From assembly GCA_021186555.1 (NCBI GenBank), contig JAJKFL010000012.1:19355711-19419710 (forward strand): 64,000 bases of DNA, read 5' to 3'. Below the pieces are notes generated by a model that had not been told where the DNA came from, did not search any database, and saw nothing but the letters and a program-made list of their open reading frames with translations. The position numbers and the translations under genes were made by a program. This document shows, in pieces, positions 42,721-53,699 of the stretch (position 1 is the stretch's first letter; every line of letters begins with the position of its first letter). Source of the stretch: Reticulitermes speratus. Its lineage: Eukaryota > Arthropoda > Insecta > Blattodea > Rhinotermitidae.

Positions 42721-42872
42721 CGTCAAACACAACTCTTTATTGTTAAAATGCACCCACAGCTACATATTTCGGCTCATATCAAGCCATCTTCAGGCTGTAC
42801 ACAATTATATATAGAGAGAAAAATTCTTAAAATGTGTGATTGTGTTATAACAATAATAATCTGTGTTTGACG
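42721..42872. mobile_element. Fold-back element with hammerhead-like core
   Basis: Ends CGTCAAACACA (42721-42731) and TGTGTTTGACG (42862-42872) are perfect inverted repeats. Interior on the - strand: CCTGAAGA-T-GGCT-(7)-AGCC-GAAAT (42764-42794). Confidence 0.8.
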
Positions 42873-42874
42873 AC

Positions 42875-43490
42875 TCTTTATTAGTAACGTTGCATATCTG
42901 AAGCAACGGAATGACCAACATTAAAGCTTCAGTTCGTACCGCTCAGTAAACATTCCGTCGTGGTTATAAAAACCAGTCAGTCAGTAGGCCTACTGTACGA
43001 GTATAGCGAAGTGTTCACTTTTTGTTCTGAGATACGTAAGAAACACATGAATGCACTGTGTGAGCAAAATATAAAAGTTTTGAATGTTAAACGTGATGGT
43101 TCAGAAAGTAATCACAGAGTGTTAAAGGGTTGAACATTCATTTCTTTCATACCAGACATGATACTAATGTAACACGACTCAGTAACAGTTTAGCCTTCCC
43201 TTGGCGAAATATTTGTACCCTTGCTTTACAGAAAATAACTTTACTTTTGCGGTTAGCAACACCTTGTAATATTCGCAGTATGTCTGAATGTCTATGGTGG
43301 CCAGATGCGACATTTTACAGGACTAGCGTATCAGAATTCTCTTACGAAAGTGTAACCATAACTTCCATGTCTCTACATTTACTGTTGGCTCTAAAGACAT
43401 CCATGAAAACATGTTAGATTAAAAGTTTTCACTACTGCGTAATTTATACGTAATAGGAGACGGTTCATGATTTGTTGCGTGTGTACTCCA
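42875..43490. other. No gene recognised
   Basis: A 95-codon frame at 43130-43417 has no family features. Confidence 0.4.
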
Positions 43491-43494
43491 TTCA

Positions 43495-44040
43495 CTCACA
43501 GAGAACGTACTTCCAGTGTCTGATAGATGGCTCTAATCGTCAGACCTCCGTGATGTTGACATGCTTTTACTGGCACGAGACTGTCACGTGGCCTTAACCA
43601 TCAGCTGTTCTTGACATGTGCGTAAGTTCATCTACCAGAGACCGTGTCAGATGACTTTAGTCGTCAGATCTCTTTGACGTGTACCATACTTCCTCGGTCA
43701 TCCGGACTGTATGGTGGAGGGGTGTTCCGGATTATCAGGGAATTCGGACCACCAAAGGAAAATTCCGTGGTATAGATAACATACAAAGAATCATCACTAA
43801 ATGCTAAAAAAGCGGAAATATTGTACCTGACAGTATATAATAATAATGTTCTGTAATAATAATAATTTGTCAGGAATACTGGGCTATATTTGGCCCAAAA
43901 TCGTCCTGACCACCCGGGGATCCGGATTACCGAGGGACCATTGTACATACTTTCACCTGTAAGAAAGTCTGACAGATGGCAATACGTAATCATCCGAAGT
44001 CTTCAACATGCACATACTTTCATCTACAAGGGATTTCCAG
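43495..44040. repeat. Degenerate tandem repeat, units of about 60-75 bp
   Basis: At least four diverged units recognisable by CTTCCAGTGTCTGATAGATG, TCGTCAGACCTCCGTG and CTTGACATGTGCG-like words. A pogo-like MITE (43684-43943) sits between the third and fourth unit. Confidence 0.65.
43684..43943. mobile_element. pogo-like MITE with TA duplication
   Basis: Terminal inverted repeats CCATACTTCCTCGGTCATCC and (complement of the right end) CAATGGTCCCTCGGTAATCC. Flanked by TA on both sides; removing it restores a tandem unit (GTGTA joined to CATACTTTCACC). No coding capacity. Confidence 0.8.
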
Positions 44041-44390
44041 TGGAAGACTGAACGGGTCTTTTCCAGCAGTTTAATAAATGCTTTTTGAGTTACAAGCAGC
44101 GACAAGTTATTAGCATAAAAGTACATTTCCAACACTATCCTTTTTCCTCTGTCCCGAAACCTTGTGCTGATGTGACAAATTGTCGTACGAAACAACAGTG
44201 GTAATTAGGAAAGAAGAGCTGAACTTTTATTGGTAGTTATATGTTTGAGGTCTTAGCCCTTTTAATACGGATACACGTTTAGACTTCACTTACGCATTTG
44301 AGCAAGCTCATTGTAAACTGAGATACAAATAAATTCGAAACAGTGCGATATAGAGTGAAAGAACTGAATAGCCAGAAAACACGCTACGGG

Positions 44391-44857
44391 CATGTCTTCC
44401 TGGAATGTGCACGAACACTCTGTATATCATTATACAGAGTGTTCCACTGAAACTGGTCCGCTTGCACGGTTTAGCAATCCTTTCCAGCAAAGAATTCGGC
44501 ATTCTGGAGAACGGACCAACGCAACGCACTGTCACTACCCATTTGAAGGGCAAATTTCACAAATCAAATACTGAAACTTTAGATGAACTGAGGAAGAACA
44601 TTCGAAGTGCCATTGAGACTACCGAAGTCACCGTTTTGCGTAAGGTGTACCTGAACAAGATAGCAAGCGCACAAAAATGTATTGATTCACAAGGATCTCA
44701 TTTCCAACATCTTCTGTAACAGTGTGCATTTAGTGTACCGAAAACTGAACGAAACAAAATCCTTTCTTGATTTCGCCTTGCAAGCGGGCCGGTTTTAAGT
44801 GGAACACTCTGTATAATGAAATATAGAATGTTCGTGCATATTCCAAGAAGACAAGAC
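44391..44857. repeat. Palindrome hosting a mariner-like element
   Basis: The outer arms at 44391-44432 and 44813-44857 are inverted copies (CCTGGAATGTGCACGAACAC at the left; complement CTTGGAATATGCACGAACAT at the right). The inner element (44433-44812) sits at their junction. Confidence 0.8.
44433..44812 (+). mobile_element. mariner-like element, internally deleted
   Basis: Terminal inverted repeats CAGAGTGTTCCACTGAAACT and (complement of the right end) CAGAGTGTTCCACTTAAAAC, bordered by TA. Between them a frame reads RKNIRSAIETTEVTVLRKVY, LNKIASAQKCIDSQGSHFQH, LL-stop. This is the C-terminus of a Tc1/mariner (IS630-type) transposase; the catalytic part is gone. Confidence 0.85.
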
Positions 44858-45149
44858 TTATCTCTTTTACGGAGATCTCTAATTAATGTTGTTTAAAAAA
44901 AACTTTTTATTTAGCCTGATAACCAAACCAGTAGTTACATTCTGTAGGGAAAACTCCGAAATTACTGCACTCTAAAATGGATAGTGTATGTAGTCAATAC
45001 AGCTTTGTAAATATTTAAGATTTATTGGAGAAATATATATGCATGAAAGAGGTAAACGTCTAGAAAACGAGGGAAATAACAAAAAAGATGAATTACCAGG
45101 AACAAAGGGATAATTATGTAAAATTGTTTCTTGCTTAATTAACCACAAC

Positions 45150-45415
45150 ACCATGAAGACGTATGGAGGATAGAAATATAGCTCCAGACCTTTTCGACCT
45201 CGGCACTGGTTGGAGGTGATTGGTCACCTTCACGCGTTCGTCTCTTTATCCCCTGAAAAAGAGGTCCCGTATTCATCAGGTAGGGGTCAGCTTGTGTCCG
45301 AGGGCGATTTGGACATTGTGGAGGGGAGACCAAATTGACCCTGCCTGGAATCTAACCCCGGTTCACGGCTTGTCCAGCCCGTAGCCTAGTCAATATACTG
45401 AGTGGTCTAAGGCAG
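45150..45415 (-). mobile_element. SINE-C copy, full length
   Basis: Tail at the left (CATGAAGACGTATGGAGG, AAATATAGCTCCAGACC), centre GGTGATTGGTCACCTTCACG, head at the right GGCTACGGGCTGGACAAGCC with a B-box-like GAACCGGGGTTAGATTCC in complement. Confidence 0.7.
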
Positions 45416-45419
45416 CTGC

Positions 45420-45960
45420 TCAAAGAAATGTGTACAGAAGGAACGTATTGTAGAAACTTTTCGGGAATGGAGAAATTATAATTCCGTCGTAGGCCATAAA
45501 CGATGAACTAAAGAGATATGAAGGAAAGGAAAAACAACCAACAGCGTAAGAATATCCTCCCTGGTTCTTGTAATCTTTTGTTGTTGGTAACACTGTGTTT
45601 ACGGCGACCTATTCCAGCCATAATATGTTGTTTGTTGTTTTCGCCGTCTTCCAGATTGCTCTCCTGCCTCCACCCTTTCAGATTAAATCTCTAAAACTGC
45701 TTCACCGCTTTCAAATTTTAAAGAATTGCCTTCCCCTTCTCCATTTATAATCAGCTTAGGAGTTAATTAATCCGGAAAGGCAACTAAACAGGTGCCTAAA
45801 TATTGTATGTGCTGCATGGTGTCCCATGAGTCGCAGTCTGTGTTACTGCCTTTCGCATCGGGTGTTGCTGCGTACACCAAAACATACCACAAAGTTCCTT
45901 TAATTGCAAGACCATATGTACTGGAATTTTATCGGTATTTAATGAACACTGATATGGTTT
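45420..45960. other. No gene recognised
   Basis: Unique-looking DNA. Confidence 0.35.
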
Positions 45961-45977
45961 GAACAGTACATGACTAA

Positions 45978-46142
45978 CCTTGATTTCAGGCTTCCGCCGC
46001 GATGTTGATGAGACCTGCGCTGTCCTGGGACATTATGCTGCGTCGTGTGGTAATTGTTTACCGACGTTTCGGGACTCGTCCCGAAACGTCGGTAAACAAT
46101 TACCGCACGACGCCGCGTAATATCCCAGAAGAGCGCAGATCT
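45978..46142 (+). mobile_element. Compact family G fold-back, with TSD
   Basis: Starts CTTGATTTCAGGCTTCCGCC, runs to GACGTTTCGGGA, and immediately turns back as TCCCGAAACGTCGG. The central part with the core helix loop is deleted, leaving a near-perfect hairpin. Flanks CAGTACATGACTAA (45964-45977) and CAGTACGTGAGTAG (46143-46156) are a diverged 14-bp duplication. Confidence 0.85.
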
Positions 46143-46159
46143 CAGTACGTGAGTAGATT

Positions 46160-46460
46160 TATATTCTTCACTTGATATTAATAGAAAAATCGAATGGAGA
46201 CAGATGATATCGGTACTTGTAGCGTGAGTGAAAGAGCTGAGAAATGAACACAGCATTGGGTTTAGAAACCGACTACTTATGAGAACTGTAATTTGTGAGA
46301 GAATAATATTAGAACACGTGATAGAGAAGTGCAATAAATGTGGACACATAAGGATATGGTCTAATGGCAGTCATTTCTAAATTATATATTGAACATTCAA
46401 ATTTTGTAAGTGCAGATAATTTCTTGTCCAGTTGAACACATAAATTTTTGTAGCGCCATT
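46160..46460. other. No feature recognised
   Basis: AT-rich spacer. Confidence 0.3.
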
Positions 46461-46465
46461 ATACA

Positions 46466-46765
46466 GGATGTGCCTTATAAAGCGCAACCAAATATTGTAA
46501 AACATCTATTTTATTTTTTTATTTTTTGAAGTTACCAAGAATGTTTTAAACAATGTTTAATTACAGCAGATCCTGACAAATATCCCCCACCTTCTTGAAG
46601 ACAATCATTCACCCGTTTCACGGCGTGTTTTTTTTTTTTTTGCAACTTTACGAAGATTTTGTTGGTCAGTGCCGTCAGCAGCCTCTTTATTGTATGTTTA
46701 AGGTGCGGCAGGCTTCTAACGCCTCCCCTCTGTGACTTCTTCAAGTGTTGCGGGACATCCTATAG
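46466..46765 (-). mobile_element. mariner-like relic
   Basis: Ends TATACAGGATGTGCCTTATA (left) and GGGACATCCTATA (right, inverted). On the - strand AVKRVNDCLQEGGGYL matches the C-terminal tail (..RVxxCLxxGGGHxE..) of Tc1/mariner-type transposases. The rest of the coding region is deleted; a T-run lies at 46628-46640. Confidence 0.7.
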
Positions 46766-46881
46766 ACAAAGCTTTCTGCGTTATGCGACCTTATGTTACT
46801 GTATAGGTGGTTATCAGCTTTTCGTAGGAAGAAATTTCCCAACTACTAACGTAATTATTTTGTTTCTCCTTTTGCTTTCAG

Positions 46882-46951
46882 AGAACAAGAATGGAAGCAA
46901 ACCTGTCTCCGCTCAAAGTCACATCCGTTATGGATCTGTGCTCTTTGAAAG
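46882..46951 (+). CDS. Candidate internal exon, 70 bp
   Basis: Preceded by a good polypyrimidine tract and acceptor (TTTGTTTCTCCTTTTGCTTT-CAG) and followed by a strong donor (GAAAG then GTAAGA). Two of the three frames are open through the exon: one encodes NKNGSKPVSA followed by QSHIRYGSVLFE; the other contains ATG in good context (AAGAATGG) and encodes MEANLSPLKV, then TSVMDLCSLK. The length is not a multiple of 3. No partner exon was found and I do not recognise either peptide. The splice signals together with two open frames make it better than chance, but not certain. Confidence 0.35.
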
Positions 46952-46959
46952 GTAAGACA

Positions 46960-48045
46960 CTCACTTTCAGGCACCCTACTGAGATGCTTTAATCGCAAGG
47001 CTTTTGCAGTCTGTATTCAGAAACAGAAATTGAATTGACTTTCTGCTAATCCTCATCCGCTTGTGTCTGAAGGCTACTGCTGCCAATTTAATAACAGTCC
47101 TCGTCCACAGGTTCTGCAAGTCAGAAGACTAGAAAGTTCGTGTGCCGGTGTATGCATAGAACGATTTGACTGGCGACCGCAGTTTGCTTTGTCTCTTGTA
47201 TAACTGTGATGTTTCTAGTTCTGCGTCATATCTGCTGATGCCTTCTTCATAATACCTCATCATCACGTGTATGTTTTTTGTCCTGTCACATTACTTGTGT
47301 CATACTAGGATGCAAACTTTATGAAATGTTCACAGCTCATTGAAGAATGGGAAGCATACTTTATTTTGGTCTCTTTTTCTTAACTTTATCCCTTTCTTTC
47401 TTTCTTTCTTCATTCATTCGTTCAGCGACGCTTTTAAGTTACGCAGACTACATAAGATCGAGTGGCAGAATGGTCAGTCGATAATGAAATATAAGGGATA
47501 TGGAAGGAAGCATCCTTGGATTCATTCGAGGCAGTATTTCTGCATTTAAGTGTAAGGATTGAGAAAACCGACGCAAAACGTCAGACTTCCAGGGCCGGAT
47601 TTGAACCCAGGACCTCTGTTACACAGGTCATAAATGTTGTCACTGGAGCCAAATTGTATATTTTGATGACTGGTACACGCAGGCCTGAAATTATGAGAAT
47701 AAATTTGTACAGAAAATGACGGTTGCGATATCTGAAGGCCTGGATGAGGTTATAATATTAAAATGGAACTGCATGCCTATAAACTCATGGTTATACGAAT
47801 ACATAATTACAAAGACTATAACTGGACTCAAACAGTTCAAGATCTGGCTTATGGGTGCGATTTCGTGAAGAGAGTGACGAAACGGTTTCACATCAAGCTT
47901 AACATTGATCAACTGCATAAGGAACGAGTTTCTGGAGTCGCTGGAAAATGCGTTATCAAGAAACATTGTGATTCGGTATTACAAGCATCATGTTGTGACA
48001 ATACCATTAATGATCATACACGTGCGTTGACAGTTAGATTGTGCT
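46960..48045. other. No confirmed gene; one unassigned 94-codon frame
   Basis: The frame at 47763-48047 (+) begins MELHAYKLMVIRIHNYKDYN and is Cys/Lys-rich at its end. Composition is gene-like but no domain, splice site or family is recognisable. A short TTTC repeat lies at 47390-47413. Confidence 0.3.
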
Positions 48046-48049
48046 AAAC

Positions 48050-48446
48050 AAAAAATGCACACAGTAGAATTATTATAAAGTGTAATACTCTACAGTTTCG
48101 CACTCATTACCATCTCAGGGTGCGTTCGAGAAAACTAGATAGAATGTGGTGACGTGATGTACAAAACCAACAAATGCACACATGTGTATGAAATATATTA
48201 TAAAGTAGTAATACCTTCTACATGTTTCGGCCACTCATGTGGCCATCCTCAGGAGGTGCGTTACGAAGAAAAATACATTGAGATAGATATTGTGTGTAGC
48301 GTGGTATGGTAACTAAAACCAACAAATGCACACATGTGTATGAACATATATTATAAAGTAGTAATACCTTCTACATGTTTCGGCCACTCATGTGGCCATC
48401 CTCAGGGAGTGCGTTACGAAGAATAAATACATTGATATAGATATTC
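48050..48446 (-). mobile_element. Tandem fold-back-family repeats, 152-bp unit
   Basis: Two clean units (48163-48314 and 48315-48446) plus one diverged unit (48050-48162). Each contains, on the - strand, CCTGAGGA-T-GGCCAC-ATGA-GTGGCC-GAAAC followed by ATGT and, further on, ACATGTGTGC. The core helix is perfect in both clean units. Tandem head-to-tail arrangement distinguishes it from the other fold-backs here. Confidence 0.85.
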
Positions 48447-48449
48447 GTG

Positions 48450-49155
48450 TTTAGGGTGATATTGATTGGGATTTATTTATTAAAAACTTTAGAAGTGTTT
48501 AATCACTAAAAACAAAGCTTTAATAAAAAGGGAAGTGAAGGAATATGTTTTACCGTAACAAAGAATTGTTTCTTTTTGATGGTGGAACATGTTTCCATTT
48601 CATGCAGGATTTCTCTCCCGGAAGCTTCAGATTAATTCTATGGCCTCTTATTGGCGGAGCCATGCGTATGGCGTCGGTGTAATATTTTACAAGTCAAATA
48701 TGCATCGTTTTCAGTTCCTTTTAATATCAGTTGGACCAGAAACGTTACCATCCACAGACATTAAAAGCCATCTGACAGTTACAATATCGGAATGGCAGAA
48801 TTTCTTATTTATCCGTCCTTTTTTTTCTCTCTCTCTCTTTTTCTGCACTTCAGTTTTCCACGGATCTCTAGGTTGGAAAATTCTTTTCTTTCCCCCGGAT
48901 CGTTGAGCCTTAAGACGAATAAGAAGAACGCTGAGTCATAAGTTGATTCTTTACAGGAATGAGGCTTTGGTACGACGGTTTTCAATTTCACAGGAAGAGT
49001 GATGTACGTCATTGTTAAAGTCCTTTATATTGTCTTGTTCAGAGTTTCTCAACCAATGGGACGTGACGATCAGCTGGGCGGACCAATTTGTCTCTCTTTT
49101 TTAAGTTTGTTATCTAACGACGCTGACAGTATCTAAGATTGAATAGTGTTGGTGA
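48450..49155. other. No gene recognised
   Basis: Contains a TC repeat (48822-48840). The acceptor-like CTGCACTTCAG near 48851 is followed by an early stop. Confidence 0.4.
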
Positions 49156-49162
49156 TGAATGA

Positions 49163-49340
49163 ATGAGTATGGAGTATTGGTGGAATGATACTGACAAGGG
49201 AGAGCCGCAGTACTCGCAGAGAACAGTGTCCCAGTGCCACTTTGTCCCTCACAATCTTGCGTTGAATTGTCTCGGGTTGAAACAGGTTCTCCGCGGTAAG
49301 AAGTCGGCCACTAGCCAGCCACCTTAGCCATGACACAGGC
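49163..49340 (-). mobile_element. SINE-D copy, 5' half only
   Basis: GTGGAATGATACTGACAAGG, CCCAGTGCCACTTTGTCCCT and the head region AGCCACCTTAGCCATGACAC in complement. The B box is degraded and the 3' part is missing. Confidence 0.65.
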
Positions 49341-49344
49341 CGGT

Positions 49345-50175
49345 TTGTTTCAGAGTAACAAGACAGGTAGTGTGCGTATAACGTAACATTGAGGCGCGTT
49401 CACGTAACCATTGTTGCCGTGGAAAAGCAATAAGTATTACATATTGTGAGTGCGTGTCTGTAGCCTTAGTTATCCATCGTGCAAATCGCATGCGCTGTAT
49501 TATATTGTCATCTGTGGCCTGTGTGGCTGTACCATATTTTTCCACATTATCTCATTAGTGACATAGTATTCGGAAAAAGAATTTGTTGAATATAAAATGT
49601 GTGTTTTGATTTTCTTTACAACATTTGAAGCATTTCTCATATAAGAAGAATTGAGCGAGATATTGTCATAAATGTACATAGGTCTTCATGTAACGTATCC
49701 ATCATCCTTGTCAGATTTTAAAGAAACTTGAATTTTCTGGACAGATTTTCGAAAAATACTCACATGTCGAATTCCATGAGAATCCGTCCAGTGGGAGCCG
49801 ATTTTTTCCATGCGGGCGGACGGACGGACAGACAGACAGATAGACAGACAGACATGACGAAGCCTTTAGTCGCTTTTCGCAATTTTGCGAAGGCGCTCAA
49901 TAATTCATATAAAAATATAATGTATGTAATGGCAAAAATATGACTTTCCATTAATGATTTTTATAAGCTAACAATGCATATAATTAATTGTAAAGATAAG
50001 ATCTTCCATTAATGATCCGTATAAAACTACAATGTAAGGAACTGTACAAACAAGACTTTTCCTTAATTATTCGTATGAAACTCCAAGCATGTAGGGTCTA
50101 ATTGCAAAAATATACTTCTTAGGAAAGAAAAGAAAGAGCTTTGTGATATTGGAGGTTATCACAGCGGTATAGTTG
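49345..50175. other. No gene; GACA microsatellite repeat
   Basis: GGACGGACGGACAGACAGAC-type run at 49816-49855 preceded by a conserved-looking CCGTCCAGTGGGAGCCGATT, likely part of a dispersed repeat with a simple-repeat core. Confidence 0.5.
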
Positions 50176-50179
50176 GGTA

Positions 50180-50308
50180 TTCAGTCTTCCGGGATGTGAC
50201 GCTTTGTCTTTAGGTGAATGGTTCCCGACGTTTCGTAGACACTACGTTATTTCTAAACGTCGGGAAGCACTCGCATAACGACACAGCCTCACATCGCAGA
50301 AAACTTCA
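50180..50308. mobile_element. Small fold-back element, G-like
   Basis: TCTTCCGGGATGTGACGCTT, TCCCGACGTTTCG, then the mirror AACGTCGGGAAGC and CAGCCTCACATCGCAGAA. The same block order as the fold-backs at 15785 and 37508, here with both arms but the core loop lost. Confidence 0.65.
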
Positions 50309-50319
50309 ATTTTCAAGAG

Positions 50320-50790
50320 AAGCTAAGTCTTTACTATAGTGGATCTGCGGTGTTCCCGTTTTGTGACAGAGTGGCCGGAGAGTCACCAGATGTAGCATGC
50401 GAAGGGCTGAGAGTCGCTGGAAGAGTAGACGGATATACGATGCTGAGAAAGGAAATACAGTGTCTGCTCTTCGAGATTGCGCTTCTGGGAAGAGCGTCTT
50501 GCCGTTCTTAAAGCCGCTTTGTGTCAGACCTACACTTCACAGCAAAAATTTTAGATAAGAATATTTAGTTGTGCATTAAAGTGCATAACGATTGTAGAAT
50601 ACGTAAGTACGGGGTTAAAGAGTAGGTCCTTGGAGCTTGTAGTGGGTCCTGTTGTGTGACTGCAGGTATAAGGAGTGGTACAAAAGTCAATTAAACATAA
50701 AACATTTTGATGCTAAAATAGAGTTATGCCTTTCACTTTGTACAGTAGGCCTACTGTGAGGAGTTATTATTATTATTATTTACTGCAATT
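50320..50790. other. No gene recognised
   Basis: Unique-looking left flank of the 49-bp array; an ATT run at 50764-50781. Confidence 0.35.
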
Positions 50791-50792
50791 GG

Positions 50793-52014
50793 GTTTTCAC
50801 CCGGTGGCAGTAGTCCTTACACTAGTACACACAATACAAATGTTTTCACCCGGTGGCAGTAGTCCTTACACTAGTACACACAATACAAATGTTTTCACCC
50901 GGTGGCAGTAGTCCTTACACTAGTACACACAATACAAATGTTTTCACCCGGTGGCAGTAGTCCTTACACTAGTACACACAATACAAATGTTTTCACCCGG
51001 TGGCAGTAGTCCTTACACTAGTACACACAATACAAATGTTTTCACCCGGTGGCAGTAGTCCTTACACTAGTACACACAATACAAATGTTTTCACCCGGTG
51101 GCAGTAGTCCTTACACCAGTACACACAATACAAATGTTTTCACCCGGTGGCAGTAGTCCTTACACTAGTACACACAATACAAATGTTTTCACCCGTGGCA
51201 GTAGTCCTTACACCAGTACACACAATACAAATGTTTTCACCCGGTGGCAGTAGTCCTTACACTAGTACACACAATACAAATGTTTTCACCCGGTGGCAGT
51301 AGTCCTTACACTAGTACACACAATACAAATGTTTTCACCCGGTGGCAGTAGTCCTTACACCAGTACACACAATACAAATGTTTTCACCCTGTGGCAGTAG
51401 TCCTTACACTAGTACACACAATACAAATGTTTTCACCCGGTGGCAGTAGTCCTTACACTAGTACACACAATACAAATGTTTTCACCCGGTGGCAGTAGTC
51501 CTTACACAGTACACACAATACAAATGTTTTCACCGGTGGCAGTAGTCCTTACACTAGTACACACAATACAAATGTTTTCACCCGGTGGCAGTAGTCCTTA
51601 CACTAGTACACACAATACAAATGTTTTCACCCGGTGGCAGTAGTCCTTACACTAGTACACACAATACAAATGTTTTCACCCGGTGGCAGTAGTCCTTACA
51701 CCAGTACACACAATACAAATGTTTTCACCCGGTGGCAGTAGTCCTTACACTAGTACACACAATACAAATGTTTTCACCCGGTGGCAGTAGTCCTTACACT
51801 AGTACACACAATACAAATGTTTTCACCCGGTGGCAGTAGTCCTTACACTAGTACACACAATACAAATGTTTTCACCCGGTGGCAGTAGTCCTTACACTAG
51901 TACACACAATACAAATGTTTTCACCCGGTGGCAGTAGTCCTTACACTAGTACACACAATACAAATGTTTTCACCCGGTGGCAGTAGTCCTTACACTAGTA
52001 CACACAATACAAAT
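50793..52014. repeat. Minisatellite, 49-bp unit, about 25 copies
   Basis: The unit starts GTTTTCACCCGGTGGCAGTA and ends TACACACAATACAAAT. Most units are identical; the variants are ACTAG or ACCAG, one CCTGTGG, and single-base deletions (near 51194, 51508 and 51533). The short open frames inside are artefacts. Confidence 0.97.
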
Positions 52015-52019
52015 GGACT

Positions 52020-52725
52020 GTGCACTGTACGTGGGGATCTAATTTCGAATATTTCTTATAAATTCAGTAAGCAATAGAGGAATTTACAACGTACGTTTAG
52101 CATATATTTGTCTAACTTTGGGCCACTATGTGTTCCAGGGTGGACAGCTAGACGGGCTTTGCTGACCGCACTGTAGGAGGCAAGTTAGACAAGGGCCATG
52201 CATTAATTAAGAAAAATATTTTCCCGTTATTTTTGTTCGTCTGACTACAGTAGGTTAGTTTCGGCTACTTATGTCTCTTCTGTCTTTAGAAAATCTTTTA
52301 AAACCCCGTTTACGGTCAGCCTTCTGTGTATGTAAACTACCTGAATATTATTTTTACAGGCGAATTGCACGATCCGCAACAGTGGCGCGCGAGCTGTGTT
52401 GTCACCGCCCCTGTAGTGTATACCTTAGCTGCGAATCAGTTGAACGAAACTTTGCGAACTACCGTCAGTAGTTATTGCTCCAGTTTGTGGGTTGATCAGT
52501 GTTCTCTACATGCATTCACAGATAAATACTAGCTTACGAAACTTAGAATTGGTTAGATTACTTGTTACACTATTGAAAAGGGTTAGGACAGATATATTGA
52601 TGGAATTATGTGGTGACTGACGGACCTTTAAATTTATATAAGAAGAATAGTGTATTTGTCAGTTACCATGCACTTTTCAAGCACATACTTTTTTCTTAAG
52701 TTAATGTATATTAATTGGTTGTAGT
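52020..52725. other. No gene recognised
   Basis: Frames at 52271-52532 lack family features. Confidence 0.4.
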
Positions 52726-52730
52726 CTTGA

Positions 52731-52816
52731 TATACACGGCATACACAAAAGAATGGTGCGGTTTTAATAGTGAACACTATTAAAACCGCACCATTCTTTT
52801 GTGTATGCCCTGTATA
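52731..52816. mobile_element. Hairpin MITE, 86 bp
   Basis: Arms of 42 bp (52731-52772 and 52775-52816) match at all but about one position and leave a 2-bp loop. The ends TATACACGGC / GCCCTGTATA are of Tc1/mariner type with TA. The sequence is essentially two terminal repeats with nothing between. High arm identity means young or structurally maintained. Confidence 0.9.
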
Positions 52817-52819
52817 AGT

Positions 52820-53490
52820 TCACGTTCTGTTACAACGGGCCATGAAGGTGGCTCGGTTAGAAAAGACAAGAAATGCACGCAGTCTTTTGATGAGGAAACT
52901 TCTTGGAAGGCCGAATAGGTTGTAATGTAAAATTATGACAGGTCTTGTAGAAACAAGTTTTGAACGTTGGTGGATGGGCCTAACTCAGGATGGAGCGAGA
53001 TTTCATGCTGCGTAGGCATATTAGCGAAATTTAACGCTTGGGTTTTCAGCCACAAATTTATGTTTGCTTTAATCACTGAACATTTTTCTTCTTTCAAGTG
53101 ATAAATCCAGATCTCCAAATAGGGCCATATAATTATCCCTTCTACAAAGAAAGCCAAATGGTAATGCAGGGATTTACAAACATCCCAAAAATCTAGGAGC
53201 TACCTTCAAGTTCCATACTGGGAGCTCACAATTACGAGTGACCTATGAACCTCACTGTCATCCGTCGCTTTCTGCTGGGCGCATGTGAACTGATAAACAT
53301 TTTTATACGAGAGGCAAGAAACTGCAATAATTATGCTAAAAATATGACGACGCACCAGACTAAATTTAGTCGCCATGGCGACCAGACGTCTGGATTTTTT
53401 GCACACTTGTCGTTATTAGTCACACGAATTCAGACTGTCACGTCAACACAGTGAACAACGAAACACGGCCGGCACAGTGACGAGACGTCT
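52820..53490. other. No gene recognised
   Basis: Unique-looking DNA. Confidence 0.35.
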
Positions 53491-53496
53491 GAGAAC

Positions 53497-53696
53497 CATG
53501 AAGACGCAGGCGGATGAAAGTGAGTGGTCAGCTTCACGCCGCGGCGCCTAGAACCCCACTCACCTACTGGGTAGGAGACCGGCTGGGCTTCAGAGCCTGT
53601 CTGCACGAGGTGATTTAGAAAGAAATCTCTGTATTAACGGCAGTCGAGTCCCGGTGGTCAAGACATGCCACCATATTGACTAAGACACCCTGGACC
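53497..53696 (-). mobile_element. SINE-C copy, old
   Basis: CATGAAGACGCAGGCGG, GAGTGGTCAGCTTCACGCCG, CTACTGGGTAGGAGACCGGC, GAGCCTGTCTGCACGAGG. Head region at 53640-53696, degraded. Confidence 0.6.
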
Positions 53697-53699
53697 CTC

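Noticed and set aside
47763-48047. 94-codon frame considered as a gene
   Set aside because: No recognisable family, no splice or regulatory context; kept only as a note.
51440-51643. Open frames inside the 49-bp array
   Set aside because: Repeat artefact; phase is lost at unit boundaries because 49 is not a multiple of 3.
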